Below, in pieces: positions 25,060 through 33,770 of a DNA stretch of 64,000 nt (its first letter is position 1; every line of letters starts with the position of its first letter). The stretch is from Streptomyces calvus (GTDB lineage: Bacteria > Actinomycetota > Actinomycetes > Streptomycetales > Streptomycetaceae). The position numbers and the translations under genes are program-made. Location: positions 395,755 to 459,754 of the forward strand of contig NZ_VCNP01000043.1 in assembly GCF_006782915.1 (NCBI RefSeq), in the 5' to 3' direction. Under the pieces are notes generated by a model, which ran no database searches, was not told where the DNA came from, and was given only the letters and a program-made list of their open reading frames with translations.

Positions 25060-26556
25060 TCAGGAACAGCCCACCTCGTCGCCCCGCACCACCCCGAACT
25101 CGCCCTGCCCCGGGTCCAGCGCCCGGACCTTGCGGACCTTCTCGAAGTCGGCGCCCGCGATCACCTTCAGCGTGGCGCCCTGGCCCTTCACCGCACGCAG
25201 TTCACTGCCCGGCAGGGCCGCCGCGAGGGACTTCGCGGAGCGGTCCCACCGCGGGTCGTAGGCGACGACGGTCCGCTTCACGTCCCGGTCGGCCGCGTTG
25301 ACCGGGGCCCGTGTGGTGCCGAAGCCGATCGCCGCGAGGGCCGCGTCCACGCGCCGCCCCAGACCGGGCGTGCGGGTGCCGTTCTCGACCTGGACCCGGA
25401 TCTGCCGCGGGTCGACCGGCACCCGCTGCGCCTCGTCGCGCGTGCGGTGCCCGGTCAGCGGCTGGTCGCGGCGCAGCGCCTCGAAGATCCGCTGGGACTT
25501 CTCGGTGTCCCACTTCAGCGTGGAGCCGACGCCCTTCACGGTGTGGCCGACCGCCGCGACCGGCACCGTGGTGAACTCCGAGGAGGCGGGTGAGAAGTTC
25601 CGCATCGCCCGGCCGAGGTCCAGCAGCTCGTCGGTGCCGAAGCCCTCGTCCGCGCGAACCGAGCCGAGCACGGCACGGGTCACGTCCCGGAACCTCATCG
25701 GGTTCAGCAGGATCCCGGAGGACGTGGCCCGGTCCACCAGCGCCGCCATGAAGTGCTGCTGGCGCTTCATCCGGCTGAGGTCGGAGGCGCCGTCGACATG
25801 GCGGGCCCGCACGTACTGCAGGGCCTGGCCGCCCTTGAGGGTGTGCCGGCCGGCGGGCAGGTCGAGACCGGTGTGGCTGTCCTTCAGCCGCTGGTCGGTG
25901 CAGACCTCCACGCCGCCGACCACGTCCACCGTCTTCATGAAGCTGGCGAAGTCGACCTCCAGATAGTGGTCGATCTTCACCCGGGTCATCTTCTCGACCG
26001 TGCGCACGGTCAGCTGCGGCCCGCCCTCCGCGTACGCCGCGTTCAGCTTCAGGGGGTGCTCCCCGTGCCGTTCGCCGCTGACGCGGTCGGTGTGCGGGGG
26101 CGTCACCGCGTAGGAGTCGCGGGGCAGGCTGACCACGCTGGCGCGATCCCGGTCCTCCGAGATGTGCACGATCATGATCGTGTCGGTGCAGTGGCAGGGC
26201 GCCCCGCCGAGCCGGTACTTCTCCCGCTCCTCCCGGCCGATCTTCTCGCGGCCGTCCGTGCCGACGAGCAGGATGTTCATGCCGTGCCCGGCCTCGGGCC
26301 GGTTCTTCATGTCGCGGAACGGGTCGACGCGTTCGATGTCCTCGTCGAGGCTGCTGAGCACCGCGTGTCCGATCCCGGCGGAGGCGAGCACCACGACCGA
26401 CAGCGTGGTGACGGTGCGCATGACCCAGCGGGGCCTGCGGCGCGCGGGAGCGGGAGCGGGCGCGGGCGGGCGGGCGTCCCGGGCGGACGGCCGCCGGGAG
26501 GGCCGGGGTGCGGTGCGGGGCCGGGAGGACCGCGGCGGCGTGGGCAAGGGGGACAC
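25060..26556 (-). CDS. LCP family glycopolymer ligase 2, with LytR_C domain
   Basis: A protein of about 498 residues: an Arg/Pro/Ala-rich cytoplasmic N-terminus, a membrane helix around residues 45-67, an LCP domain, and a C-terminal LytR_C domain beginning RVQVENGTRTPGLGRRVDAAL (about residue 388). LCP motifs: LLVGTDGREK, TDTIMIVHI, SLPRDSYAV, LEVDFASFMKTVDVVGGVEV, and YVRARHVDGASDLSRMKRQQHFM. The extra CHC in the substrate lid (GGAPCHCTD) is unusual. Start uncertain: GTG at 26556 abuts a GGAG, whereas a TTG three codons inside (26547) has GGAGG at a usable distance. Convergent with the thioesterase, divergent from a glycosyltransferase. Confidence 0.92.
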   Translation of the reverse strand: MSPLPTPPRSSRPRTAPRPSRRPSARDARPPAPAPAPARRRPRWVMRTVTTLSVVVLASAGIGHAVLSSLDEDIERVDPFRDMKNRPEAGHGMNILLVGTDGREKIGREEREKYRLGGAPCHCTDTIMIVHISEDRDRASVVSLPRDSYAVTPPHTDRVSGERHGEHPLKLNAAYAEGGPQLTVRTVEKMTRVKIDHYLEVDFASFMKTVDVVGGVEVCTDQRLKDSHTGLDLPAGRHTLKGGQALQYVRARHVDGASDLSRMKRQQHFMAALVDRATSSGILLNPMRFRDVTRAVLGSVRADEGFGTDELLDLGRAMRNFSPASSEFTTVPVAAVGHTVKGVGSTLKWDTEKSQRIFEALRRDQPLTGHRTRDEAQRVPVDPRQIRVQVENGTRTPGLGRRVDAALAAIGFGTTRAPVNAADRDVKRTVVAYDPRWDRSAKSLAAALPGSELRAVKGQGATLKVIAGADFEKVRKVRALDPGQGEFGVVRGDEVGCS

Positions 26557-26675
26557 CTCCGGACGACGGCCGTGCGAGCGATCGTGAGCACCGTAGGCCG
26601 ATAGGATCTGCGGCCCGGCGCATCGCCCCCGGCGCGCGCACCGGTATCCCCCGTTCGCGGTAACGTGAGCGCTCT

Positions 26676-27713
26676 ATGAACGCCAATCCCGACGTGCGGC
26701 TCCCCGCCGTTTCCGTGATCATGCCCGTCCTCAACGAGGAGAGGCATCTGCGTGGCGCCGTCCGCGCGATCCTCGCCCAGGAGTACGCCGGCGAGATGGA
26801 GGTCGTGATCGCCCTCGGTCCCTCCACGGACCGCACGGACGAGATCGCCGCCGAGCTCGTGGCCGAGGACCCGCGGGTGCACACCGTGCCCAACCCGACC
26901 GGCCGCACCCCGGCCGCCCTCAACGCGGCGATCAAGGCCTCGCGCCATCCGGTCGTGGTCCGCGTCGACGGGCACGGGATGCTCTCCCCGAACTACATCG
27001 CGACCGCCGTGCGGCTCCTGGAGGAGACCGGCGCGCAGAACGTCGGCGGCATCATGCACGCCGAGGGGGAGAACGACTGGGAGCACGCGGTCGCCGCCGC
27101 GATGACGTCGAAGATAGGCGTCGGCAACGCCGCCTTCCACACCGGCGGCCAGGCGGGCCCCGCCGAGACCGTGTACCTCGGTGTCTTCCGGCGCGAGGCG
27201 CTGGAGCGTCAGGGCGGCTACAACGTGGAGTTCATCCGCGCCCAGGACTGGGAGCTGAACTTCCGCATCCGTGAGGCGGGCGGGCTGATCTGGTTCTCGC
27301 CGGAACTGAAGGTGTCCTACCGGCCCCGGCCGAGCGTGCGGGCGCTGGCCAAGCAGTACAAGGACTACGGGCGCTGGCGGCACGTCGTGGCCCGCTACCA
27401 CTCCGGCTCCATCAACCTGCGCTATCTGGCCCCGCCGACCGCGGTGTGCGCGATCGCGGCCGGGCTCGTGGTGGGCGCGGCGCTCACGCCGTGGGGCTTC
27501 GTGGTCCCCGGCGGCTACCTCGCCGCGATCGTGGCGGGCTCGGTACCGGCCGGCAAGGGCCTGCCGCTGAAGGCGCGGCTGCAGATCCCGGTGGCGCTGG
27601 CCACCATGCACATGTCGTGGGGCTGGGGCTTCCTGACCAGTCCGCGCGCGCTGGCGAAGAAGGTCATCGCCTCCCGGCGCCCCGCCGTCCACGCGGACGC
27701 GCCGGCCGCCTGA
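26676..27713 (+). CDS. Family 2 glycosyltransferase with C-terminal membrane helices
   Basis: A 345-residue GT2 enzyme: VSVIMPVLNEERHLRGAVRAIL at the start (nucleotide-binding fold), VVVRVDGHGMLSPNY as the DxD-equivalent, and FIRAQDWELNFRIREAGGLIWF carrying the ED/QDWE acceptor region. Two or three hydrophobic segments near the C-terminus (residues about 250-320) suggest membrane anchoring and a lipid-linked acceptor. The ATG follows TAACGT (26661-26666) by 9 bases with no ribosome binding site, so the leader is very short. Divergent from LCP 2 and convergent with LCP 3, hence likely to build the glycan that LCP enzymes attach (inference). Confidence 0.9.
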   Translation: MNANPDVRLPAVSVIMPVLNEERHLRGAVRAILAQEYAGEMEVVIALGPSTDRTDEIAAELVAEDPRVHTVPNPTGRTPAALNAAIKASRHPVVVRVDGHGMLSPNYIATAVRLLEETGAQNVGGIMHAEGENDWEHAVAAAMTSKIGVGNAAFHTGGQAGPAETVYLGVFRREALERQGGYNVEFIRAQDWELNFRIREAGGLIWFSPELKVSYRPRPSVRALAKQYKDYGRWRHVVARYHSGSINLRYLAPPTAVCAIAAGLVVGAALTPWGFVVPGGYLAAIVAGSVPAGKGLPLKARLQIPVALATMHMSWGWGFLTSPRALAKKVIASRRPAVHADAPAA

Positions 27714-27754
27714 CGCCACCCGTCGTGAGGGGCCGTGCCGGCCCGTCAGCCGTC

Positions 27755-27790
27755 GTGAGGGGGCCTCCCCGGCCGGGGAGGCCCCCTCAC
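27755..27790. terminator. Strong bidirectional hairpin terminator
   Basis: Perfect 16-base stem GTGAGGGGGCCTCCCC / GGGGAGGCCCCCTCAC with a GGCC loop, between the convergent glycosyltransferase and LCP 3 genes, ending 6 bases from the LCP 3 stop codon. Confidence 0.9.
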
Positions 27791-27796
27791 GTGTCG

Positions 27797-29395
27797 TCAC
27801 CAGGTGAAGGCCGGGTTGACGTGCATGCAGGCCTTGTCGTCGGCCCCGTTGAGCGCCTGCGCCGACTCGGGAACGCTGTCGTCCTCCTCGGGCGCCGCGT
27901 ACTCCGTGCCCTCGCGCCAGTCGGCGCCCACCACGAGCGTGACACCGGACACGTCGGTGGACCGCTCCACCGCGTCCGCCGGGATGCCGAGCGCCTCGGC
28001 GACGCGCCGGGCGTCGCCCTCCAGGTCGGCGCTCGGGTAGCGCACCACCGTCCGCTCCTCGCTGAGGGCGCTCGTGGTGTCGGCGCTCGCCTGCGTGAAG
28101 CCCTTCTCCCGCAGCACCCCGGCCACCGTGGCGGTCCGTCCGGGCGCGGCCGCCAGGGTGTCGGTGCGGGTGCCGTTGCGGACCTGGACGGCGATCCCGG
28201 CGTCGTCGGCGGGTTCGTCGGCGGGCACGTCGGACGGTTCGGCCGAAGCCTTCTTCTCCCCGTCCCGCACGGGCTTCGCGTCCCTGCCGTCGAGGGCGAT
28301 GTCCTCCCGCACCAGACGGAACAGCTTCTCGGCGTCCTCGGTCGGCTCGACCCGGGCGCCCACGTACCGGTTGGGCATCGTCGTCATGGTGATGCGCTCC
28401 GGCTTCACCTTGCGCAGCTCCGCGCTCAGGTCGTAGAGCTTCTTCACCGTGTCGAGGCCGGGGTCCACGGTGAGCGCCTCGGTGGCCTTCTCGGCCAGTC
28501 TGCGCAGGTTGTTGGGGCTGCTCAGAGTGGCGTTCTCGCGCAGCTGCCGGGCCAGTGAGTTCATGTACATGTGCTGCGCCTTGGCGCGGGCGAGGTCGCT
28601 GCCGTCCTCGAAGCCGTAGCGGGTGCGCAGCCACTGCAGGGCCTGCTCGCCCTTCACCGGGTGGGTGCCCTCGGGCAGTTTCAGCCCGGAGCCGTGGCCC
28701 TGGCTGTCCCGCGAGTGGATGTTGGCGTCCACGCACACCGGGACACCGCCGACCGCGTCCGCCATGGACACCACGCCCGCGAAGTCGACCATGACGAAGT
28801 GGTCGATGTGGACGCCGGTGAGCTCCTGCCAGGTGGCCACGGTGCAGCCCGGACCGCCGTGCCCGAGGCTCTGGTTGGCCATCGTGCGCCCGTTGCTCGC
28901 CGGGTACACGGTGCCGTCGTCCGGGTCGGTGCACTGGGGGATGTGGACCAGGGTGTCGCGCGGCATGCTGATCACGGACATGTTGGACCGGTCGGCGGAC
29001 AGGTGCACCAGCATCTGGACGTCGGCGAGCGGGGTGGAGCCGAACGTCTCGCGGGCGCCGCCGAGTTGCTGGTTCTCCTCGCTGTCGCGGGCGTCGCTGC
29101 CGATGAGCAGGATGTTCAGCGGGGTCTGGCCGGCCGCGTTCGGCGTCGGCGCGGCGACCTTGCTGTCGCCCAGGTTCAGTGGGTCCTTCTTGATGTTGTC
29201 GTTCAGCTGCCGGTAGTAGAGGTAACCCGCCCCGGCGGCGCCGAATATGAGCAGTGCCAGCACCGCCGCGAACCACTTGAGCAGCCGGCGCACGCGGCGC
29301 CGGCGCGGAGGATCCCCGGCGTCGGACGGGCTCTCGTCCGGGTCCTGTTCGGACTCCTCGTCACGGAGCGTCTCCGGCGCGGCGTTCTGTGTCAC
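27797..29395 (-). CDS. LCP family glycopolymer ligase 3, with LytR_C domain
   Basis: About 532 residues: an acidic N-terminus, an Arg cluster, a membrane helix near residues 38-62, an LCP domain (LLIGSDARDSEEN, MPRDTLVHIP, VDFAGVVSMADAVGGVPVC, LRTRYGFEDGSDLARAKAQH), then a LytR_C domain from about residue 385 (VQVRNGTRTDTL). A short tail ends in ACMHVNPAFTW. The helix that normally ends R-Q-Q reads RAKAQHMYMNS, a deviation shared with LCP 4. The GTG start (VTQNAAPETL) is one of several possible; GTG at 29413 and TTG at 29422 are in frame. A 22-unit satellite lies between this gene and LCP 4, its closest paralogue. Confidence 0.92.
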   Translation of the reverse strand: MTQNAAPETLRDEESEQDPDESPSDAGDPPRRRRVRRLLKWFAAVLALLIFGAAGAGYLYYRQLNDNIKKDPLNLGDSKVAAPTPNAAGQTPLNILLIGSDARDSEENQQLGGARETFGSTPLADVQMLVHLSADRSNMSVISMPRDTLVHIPQCTDPDDGTVYPASNGRTMANQSLGHGGPGCTVATWQELTGVHIDHFVMVDFAGVVSMADAVGGVPVCVDANIHSRDSQGHGSGLKLPEGTHPVKGEQALQWLRTRYGFEDGSDLARAKAQHMYMNSLARQLRENATLSSPNNLRRLAEKATEALTVDPGLDTVKKLYDLSAELRKVKPERITMTTMPNRYVGARVEPTEDAEKLFRLVREDIALDGRDAKPVRDGEKKASAEPSDVPADEPADDAGIAVQVRNGTRTDTLAAAPGRTATVAGVLREKGFTQASADTTSALSEERTVVRYPSADLEGDARRVAEALGIPADAVERSTDVSGVTLVVGADWREGTEYAAPEEDDSVPESAQALNGADDKACMHVNPAFTW

Positions 29396-29529
29396 TGCAC
29401 CCGTCCTGCCCACCCCTGGCAACTCCTCGACTCGTCACGTCGGGCCCGTCCCGCGTCCTGTTAGACGCTCGACGCGCCCGTCAGTTGCCCCGCGAACGGC
29501 ACCGACTTCAACTGTTCACGACCGACCAC

Positions 29530-30039
29530 GAAGGCCGCTTCCGCTCCGGGCGCGGAGGCCGCTCCGGCACCGGGCGCGAAGGCCGCTCCCGCACCGGCCG
29601 GAGGCCGCTTCCGCTCCGGCCGCGGAGGCCGCTCCGGCACCGGCCGGAGGCCGCTTCCGCACCGGGTGCGGAGGCCGCTCCGGCACCGGCCGGAGGCCGC
29701 TTCCGCTCCGGGCGCGGAGGCCGCTTCTGCACCGGCCGGAGGCCGCTTCCGCTCCGGGCGCGGAGGCCGCTCCGGCACCGGGCGCGAAGGCCGCTCCCGC
29801 ACCGGCCGGAGGCCGCTTCCGCTCCGGCCGCGGAGGCCGCTCCGGCACCGGCCGGAGGCCGCTTCCGCACCGGGTGCGGAGGCCGCTCCGGCACCGGCCG
29901 GAGGCCGCTTCCGCTCCGGGCGCGGAGGCCGCTTCTGCACCGGCCGGAGGCCGCTTCCGCTCCGGGCGCGGAGGCCGCTCCGGCACCGGGCGCGAAGGCC
30001 GCTTCTGCACCGGCCGGAGGCCGCTTCCGCACCGGGTGC
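29530..30039. repeat. Hierarchical satellite: 22 units of 22/24 bp in a 208-bp higher-order repeat
   Basis: Twenty-two consecutive units each begin GGAGGCCGCT or GAAGGCCGCT and end in CCGGCC, CGGGCGC, CGGGTGC or CGGCCGC. Unit lengths follow the order 24,24,22,24,22,24,22,24,22 = 208 bases. This nine-unit block recurs at 29530, 29738 and, for four units, 29946. Because units of 22 bases and a 208-base super-period both shift the reading frame, the long open frames seen through it on both strands are unlikely to be genes. Many units can fold (CGGAG-GCCG-CTCCG). It fills most of the 676-base gap between LCP 3 and LCP 4; nothing else is seen there. Confidence 0.93.
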
Positions 30040-30071
30040 GGCAAGCGTCGTCCGCACCGGGGCGCGGACCG

Positions 30072-31646
30072 CTACCAGCGGTACGGGCCGTACACGTCCA
30101 TGCATGCGGCCGTCTCGGACCCGTTGAGCGCGTCGGCGTCCCGTGGCAGGTCCCCGGAACCGGAGGCCGGCCGCCGCGGATAGGCCGTGCCCTCGCGCCA
30201 GTCGGCGCCGACCACCACCGTGACACCGGTGACGCCGGCCGACCGCTCGACCGAACTCGCCGGAACGCCCAGCGACTTGGCGACCCTCAGGGCGTCACCC
30301 TCCGACCCGGCGTCCGCATAGCGTACGACGGTCCGCTCCGCGGCCGGTGCGCCGGAGGTGTCCGCCGCGGCGCGGGCGAAGCCCTTCGCCCGCAGCGACC
30401 GGGCGATGTCGCCGGCCCGGCCGTTCACCGGGCCGAGCGTCGCGGACCCGGTGGCGTTGCGCACCCGGACGTCGATCTCCGCGTCGGGCGCGGCCGGTCC
30501 GGCGGGCTTGGCCCCGTCCCCGCGGTCTTCCTCGTCGCCGTCGGCGGCCTCGCGCGGGGCCGTCGTGGCGCCCGCGCCGTCGAAGGGCACGTCGTCCCGG
30601 AGCATGGTCCACATCCGCTCGGCCTCGGCACCGGCCGCGACCAGGTGGTTGCGGTCCTGCGGATCCTCGGTGGTGGGCAGCGTCGTCATGGTGATGCGCT
30701 CCGGCGGCACCGTCCTCAGCTGCATCGCCAGGTCGTACAGCTTCCGCACCGAGCCGATCTCCTCCGAGACCGTCAGCGACTTCGTCGCCGCCTCGGCCAG
30801 GTCGGTCAGACGGCCGGTGTCGGTGAAGACGTTCTGGTCCCGCAGGGTGCGGATCATCGAGTTCATGTACATGCGCTGGGCGCGGATGCGCAGGACGTCG
30901 CTGCCCCAGGCGTGCCGGGTGCGCAGCCACTGCAGCGCCTGCTCGCCCTCGACCCCGTGGGTCCCGGCGGTCATCTTCAGGCCCGAGCCGCCGGGCACGC
31001 CGGGCAGCGGACGATCCCACACGTTCTGGCTGACGCAGACCTCGACACCGCCGACGGCGTCGGCCATGGTCACCACGCCCGCGAAGTCGATGGTCATCCA
31101 GTGGTCGATGTAGACGCCGGTGAGCTTCTCCCAGGTGGCCAGCGTGCAGCCGGCGCCGCCGCGGGCCAGCGAGGTGTTGATGATGCCGTTGGTCGCCGGG
31201 TGGGTCTCTCCGGTGGCCGGGTCGGTGCACCGGGGAATGTCGACCCGGGTGTCGCGGGGGACGCTCACCACGGCCGCGCTCCTGCGGTCGGCGGCCACGT
31301 GGATCAGCATCTGCACGTCGCCCAGCGGCGGATTGCCGCGCGTGTCCCGGCCGCCGCCGAGCTCGGCGTTCGCCGCGGACGCCCGGCTGTCGGAGCCGAT
31401 CAGCAGGATGTTCAGGGGCCGTTGCCCGGCCGCGTTCGCTCCGGACCGGCGCGCCTTGGAGTCGCCGCTGCTGCGCTCGCCCTTCTCGATGTTGCCGTTC
31501 AGGTGCTCGGTGTACAGGTAGCCGGCGCCGGACACGGTGAGGATCAGTGAGGCCAGGACCGTCGCCGACCGGCGCAGCGCGTGCCGTACTCTCCGGGGCA
31601 CCGCTGTCGGTCGTGTTCCCTGCCCGCGCGCGCCGCTTCGCGTCAT
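30072..31646 (-). CDS. LCP family glycopolymer ligase 4, with LytR_C domain
   Basis: About 524 residues: a basic N-terminus, a membrane helix near residues 28-48 (SATVLASLILTVSGAGYLY), an LCP domain (LLIGSDSRASAAN, VPRDTRVDIP, IDFAGVVTMADAVGGVEVC, LRTRHAWGSDVLRIRAQRMYMNS) and a LytR_C domain (VRVRNATGSATLGPVNG). The tail DALNGSETAACMDVYGPYRW has the same Cys and final Trp as LCP 3. With the altered R-A-Q motif this marks the two as a recent paralogous pair. The ATG (MTRSGARGQG) has GGGAAG about 9 bases upstream. The satellite starts 32 bases past the stop codon. Confidence 0.92.
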   Translation of the reverse strand: MTRSGARGQGTRPTAVPRRVRHALRRSATVLASLILTVSGAGYLYTEHLNGNIEKGERSSGDSKARRSGANAAGQRPLNILLIGSDSRASAANAELGGGRDTRGNPPLGDVQMLIHVAADRRSAAVVSVPRDTRVDIPRCTDPATGETHPATNGIINTSLARGGAGCTLATWEKLTGVYIDHWMTIDFAGVVTMADAVGGVEVCVSQNVWDRPLPGVPGGSGLKMTAGTHGVEGEQALQWLRTRHAWGSDVLRIRAQRMYMNSMIRTLRDQNVFTDTGRLTDLAEAATKSLTVSEEIGSVRKLYDLAMQLRTVPPERITMTTLPTTEDPQDRNHLVAAGAEAERMWTMLRDDVPFDGAGATTAPREAADGDEEDRGDGAKPAGPAAPDAEIDVRVRNATGSATLGPVNGRAGDIARSLRAKGFARAAADTSGAPAAERTVVRYADAGSEGDALRVAKSLGVPASSVERSAGVTGVTVVVGADWREGTAYPRRPASGSGDLPRDADALNGSETAACMDVYGPYRW

Positions 31647-31765
31647 CGTCTGCGTCTTCCCGTCCCTCGCCCCGTGGAACGGACCCGTCGCGGGCCCCTG
31701 TCGCGCGCCTCGCACGGCAACGGGCCCGCCTCGTGCCGTCGCCGGCGCGGAACGGGCCCGTCAGG

Positions 31766-33505
31766 TCACTTGGCGCACTCGACCTTGTCCGCCGTGGACT
31801 TCTTGATGTCGTCGGGTGCCTTGTCCGGCGGCGTGAGCGAGACTCCGGCACCCTTGAAGTCCTTGCCGAGGGTCAGTGACATCGCGGGCAGGCCCTGGGC
31901 GTTGAGGACGCTCTCACCCGGCTTCATCGCCGACCCCGACAGCCCCAGGATGTCGGCCAGGCGGCGCGCCTGGGCGGCCTGGTCGGGGGCGTACTCCAGC
32001 GTCGTCTTGTCCAGCTGTGCGGGCGCGTTGCCGGCGTTCTCGGACTTCTCGACGCCCTCCTCGACCTGGAGCCAGCTGAGGGTCTCCTGGGCGCTGCCGC
32101 CGGGCGCGCCGCCGTTGAGGATCCGCACGCGGACCTCGGAGGCCGGTGCCTTCTCGCCCTTGAGCCGGGCGGCGACCTCCGCCTTCTCCTTCTTCTTCTG
32201 CTGCTTGACCTCGGTGAACGACACGTCGTTGCGGATCAGGTCGAAGACGTCCGGTGCCTTGGACTCGTCGAGGACGACGGTCGTCTTCACCGTCTCCGCC
32301 GGGTTGTCCTTCACCGGCACCGTGGTGAACGACAGGTTCTTGACGTTGAGTTTGCCCAGTTCCAGGCCGAGGTCCTTGAGCTTGCCGATGCTGTCCAGCT
32401 GGGAGTCGACGGTGAGCGCCTCGGTGCCCGCCTCCGCCAGCTTGATCATCTTGGAGGGGCTGGTGAGGGTGTCGTTCGACTTCAGCTTGCGCATCAGCGA
32501 GCTGAGGAACTGCTGCTGGAGCTCGATCCGGCTCAGGTCGCCGCCCATGCCGACCGAGTGCCGGGTGCGCACGAACGCCAGGGCCTGCTCGCCCTCGATG
32601 GTGTGCTCGCCCTTGGGCAGCTTCAGATGCGAGTCCGGGTCGTCGATGTCCTTCGCCAGGCACACCTCGACGCCGCCGACCGCGGACGTCAGCGTCTTGA
32701 CGGCGTTGAAGTCGGCGACCATGAAGTTGTCCGGCTTGATGCCGGTCAGCTCGGTCACGGTCCGCATGGTGCAGCTGGGCGTACGGCCGCTCTGGCCGAG
32801 GCTGATGTTGAAGCGGACGCCGGACTCGCCCGGGATCACCTTCTCGCTGCCGTCCTCCTGCTGCGTCGGGCAGTCGGGGATGTCGACTATCAGGTCGCGC
32901 GGGATGCTCAGCGCGGTCGCGTTGGAGCGGTCCTTGGAGACGTGCAGCAGGATCGTGGTGTCGGCGTGCCCGGCGCTGCCCGTGTCGCCGTATCCCTCGT
33001 TGCCGGAACCGGTGCGCTTGTCGGTGCCGATCAGCAGGATGTTGATCGCCTCGTCCTTCTTGAAGCCGCCGGTGCTGGCGCCGTCGTCGGAGACGGACGA
33101 GATGTTGTCGTTCAGGTGCTCCAGATACAGGTAGCCGGCCACGCCGACGGCGAGCACCACGAACGCCATGGTGCCGCCGGTCCACATGAGGACCTTCTTC
33201 GCCTTCGGCTTCTTCTTCGCCGGCCGGCGGCCGCGCCGCCCGGCCGGCGGCTCCTCGGCCGTGCCGCCCCGGCGCCTGCGCTGCGGCGGCACCTCCGCGG
33301 CGGACGTCTCCCGCGCGGCCGCACGGCCCGAGGACTGCGTCCGGCCGCGCCGAGCGCCCGCGGAGCGGGAGGCACGCGGTCCCGGCACGGTCGGCTGCGG
33401 AGCGGAACTGCCCAGTCGCAATTCGTATTCGCCGGTGTCCGGATTGAGCACCCACTGGTCTGCGGGGTCGACGTTCTCCGCCCGCCCACGGCCTTGCGCG
33501 TCCAC
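31766..33505 (-). CDS. LCP family glycopolymer ligase 5, with LytR_C-like domain
   Basis: About 579 residues, the longest of the six. The N-terminus carries a VLNPDTGEYELRL block, then a long Arg/Lys-rich linker, a membrane helix at about residues 110-132 (WTGGTMAFVVLAVGVAGYLYL), and the LCP domain: LLIGTDKRTGSGN, ADTTILLHV, SIPRDLIVDIPD, VADFNAVKTLTSAVGGVEVC, FVRTRHSVGMGGDLSRIELQQQFL. A C-terminal LytR_C-like domain starts at VRVRILNGGAPGG. Start taken as GTG (VDAQGRGRA); GGAGG is 12 bases upstream, longer than ideal, so the true start could differ. The 265 bases upstream hold no gene. Confidence 0.92.
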   Translation of the reverse strand: MDAQGRGRAENVDPADQWVLNPDTGEYELRLGSSAPQPTVPGPRASRSAGARRGRTQSSGRAAARETSAAEVPPQRRRRGGTAEEPPAGRRGRRPAKKKPKAKKVLMWTGGTMAFVVLAVGVAGYLYLEHLNDNISSVSDDGASTGGFKKDEAINILLIGTDKRTGSGNEGYGDTGSAGHADTTILLHVSKDRSNATALSIPRDLIVDIPDCPTQQEDGSEKVIPGESGVRFNISLGQSGRTPSCTMRTVTELTGIKPDNFMVADFNAVKTLTSAVGGVEVCLAKDIDDPDSHLKLPKGEHTIEGEQALAFVRTRHSVGMGGDLSRIELQQQFLSSLMRKLKSNDTLTSPSKMIKLAEAGTEALTVDSQLDSIGKLKDLGLELGKLNVKNLSFTTVPVKDNPAETVKTTVVLDESKAPDVFDLIRNDVSFTEVKQQKKKEKAEVAARLKGEKAPASEVRVRILNGGAPGGSAQETLSWLQVEEGVEKSENAGNAPAQLDKTTLEYAPDQAAQARRLADILGLSGSAMKPGESVLNAQGLPAMSLTLGKDFKGAGVSLTPPDKAPDDIKKSTADKVECAK

Positions 33506-33770
33506 GGTTGCCTGAATCCTCCGTCGGGGCCACGCGGCGCCTTTCCCCTCCCAAGGCGCTCGGGTCTCGTTTGCACAGTGCGGGACCTCAGGGCAGGCCT
33601 GAGGGAACGGACGCACCGGAGCGCTCACACTAACGGTCCAGATCGGCCCCGGGCGACGCCGGTGATGAATTGCACGTTCCTACAAGGGGCCAATCCGCCC
33701 ATTTCCCTGGACGAATGTTCCCGGAGCCGCGTCGCGGGGGTCGCGGACCGCACGGGTTTTGAGGCGGGCT

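Noticed and set aside
29530..30039. CRISPR array
   Set aside because: Units are contiguous without unique spacers, all variants of one sequence, and there are no cas genes in the window.
29461..30127. Long open frames on both strands through the satellite
   Set aside because: Units of 22 bases and a 208-base super-period break any reading frame, all frames stay open simply because of composition, and no ribosome binding site or family similarity is seen.
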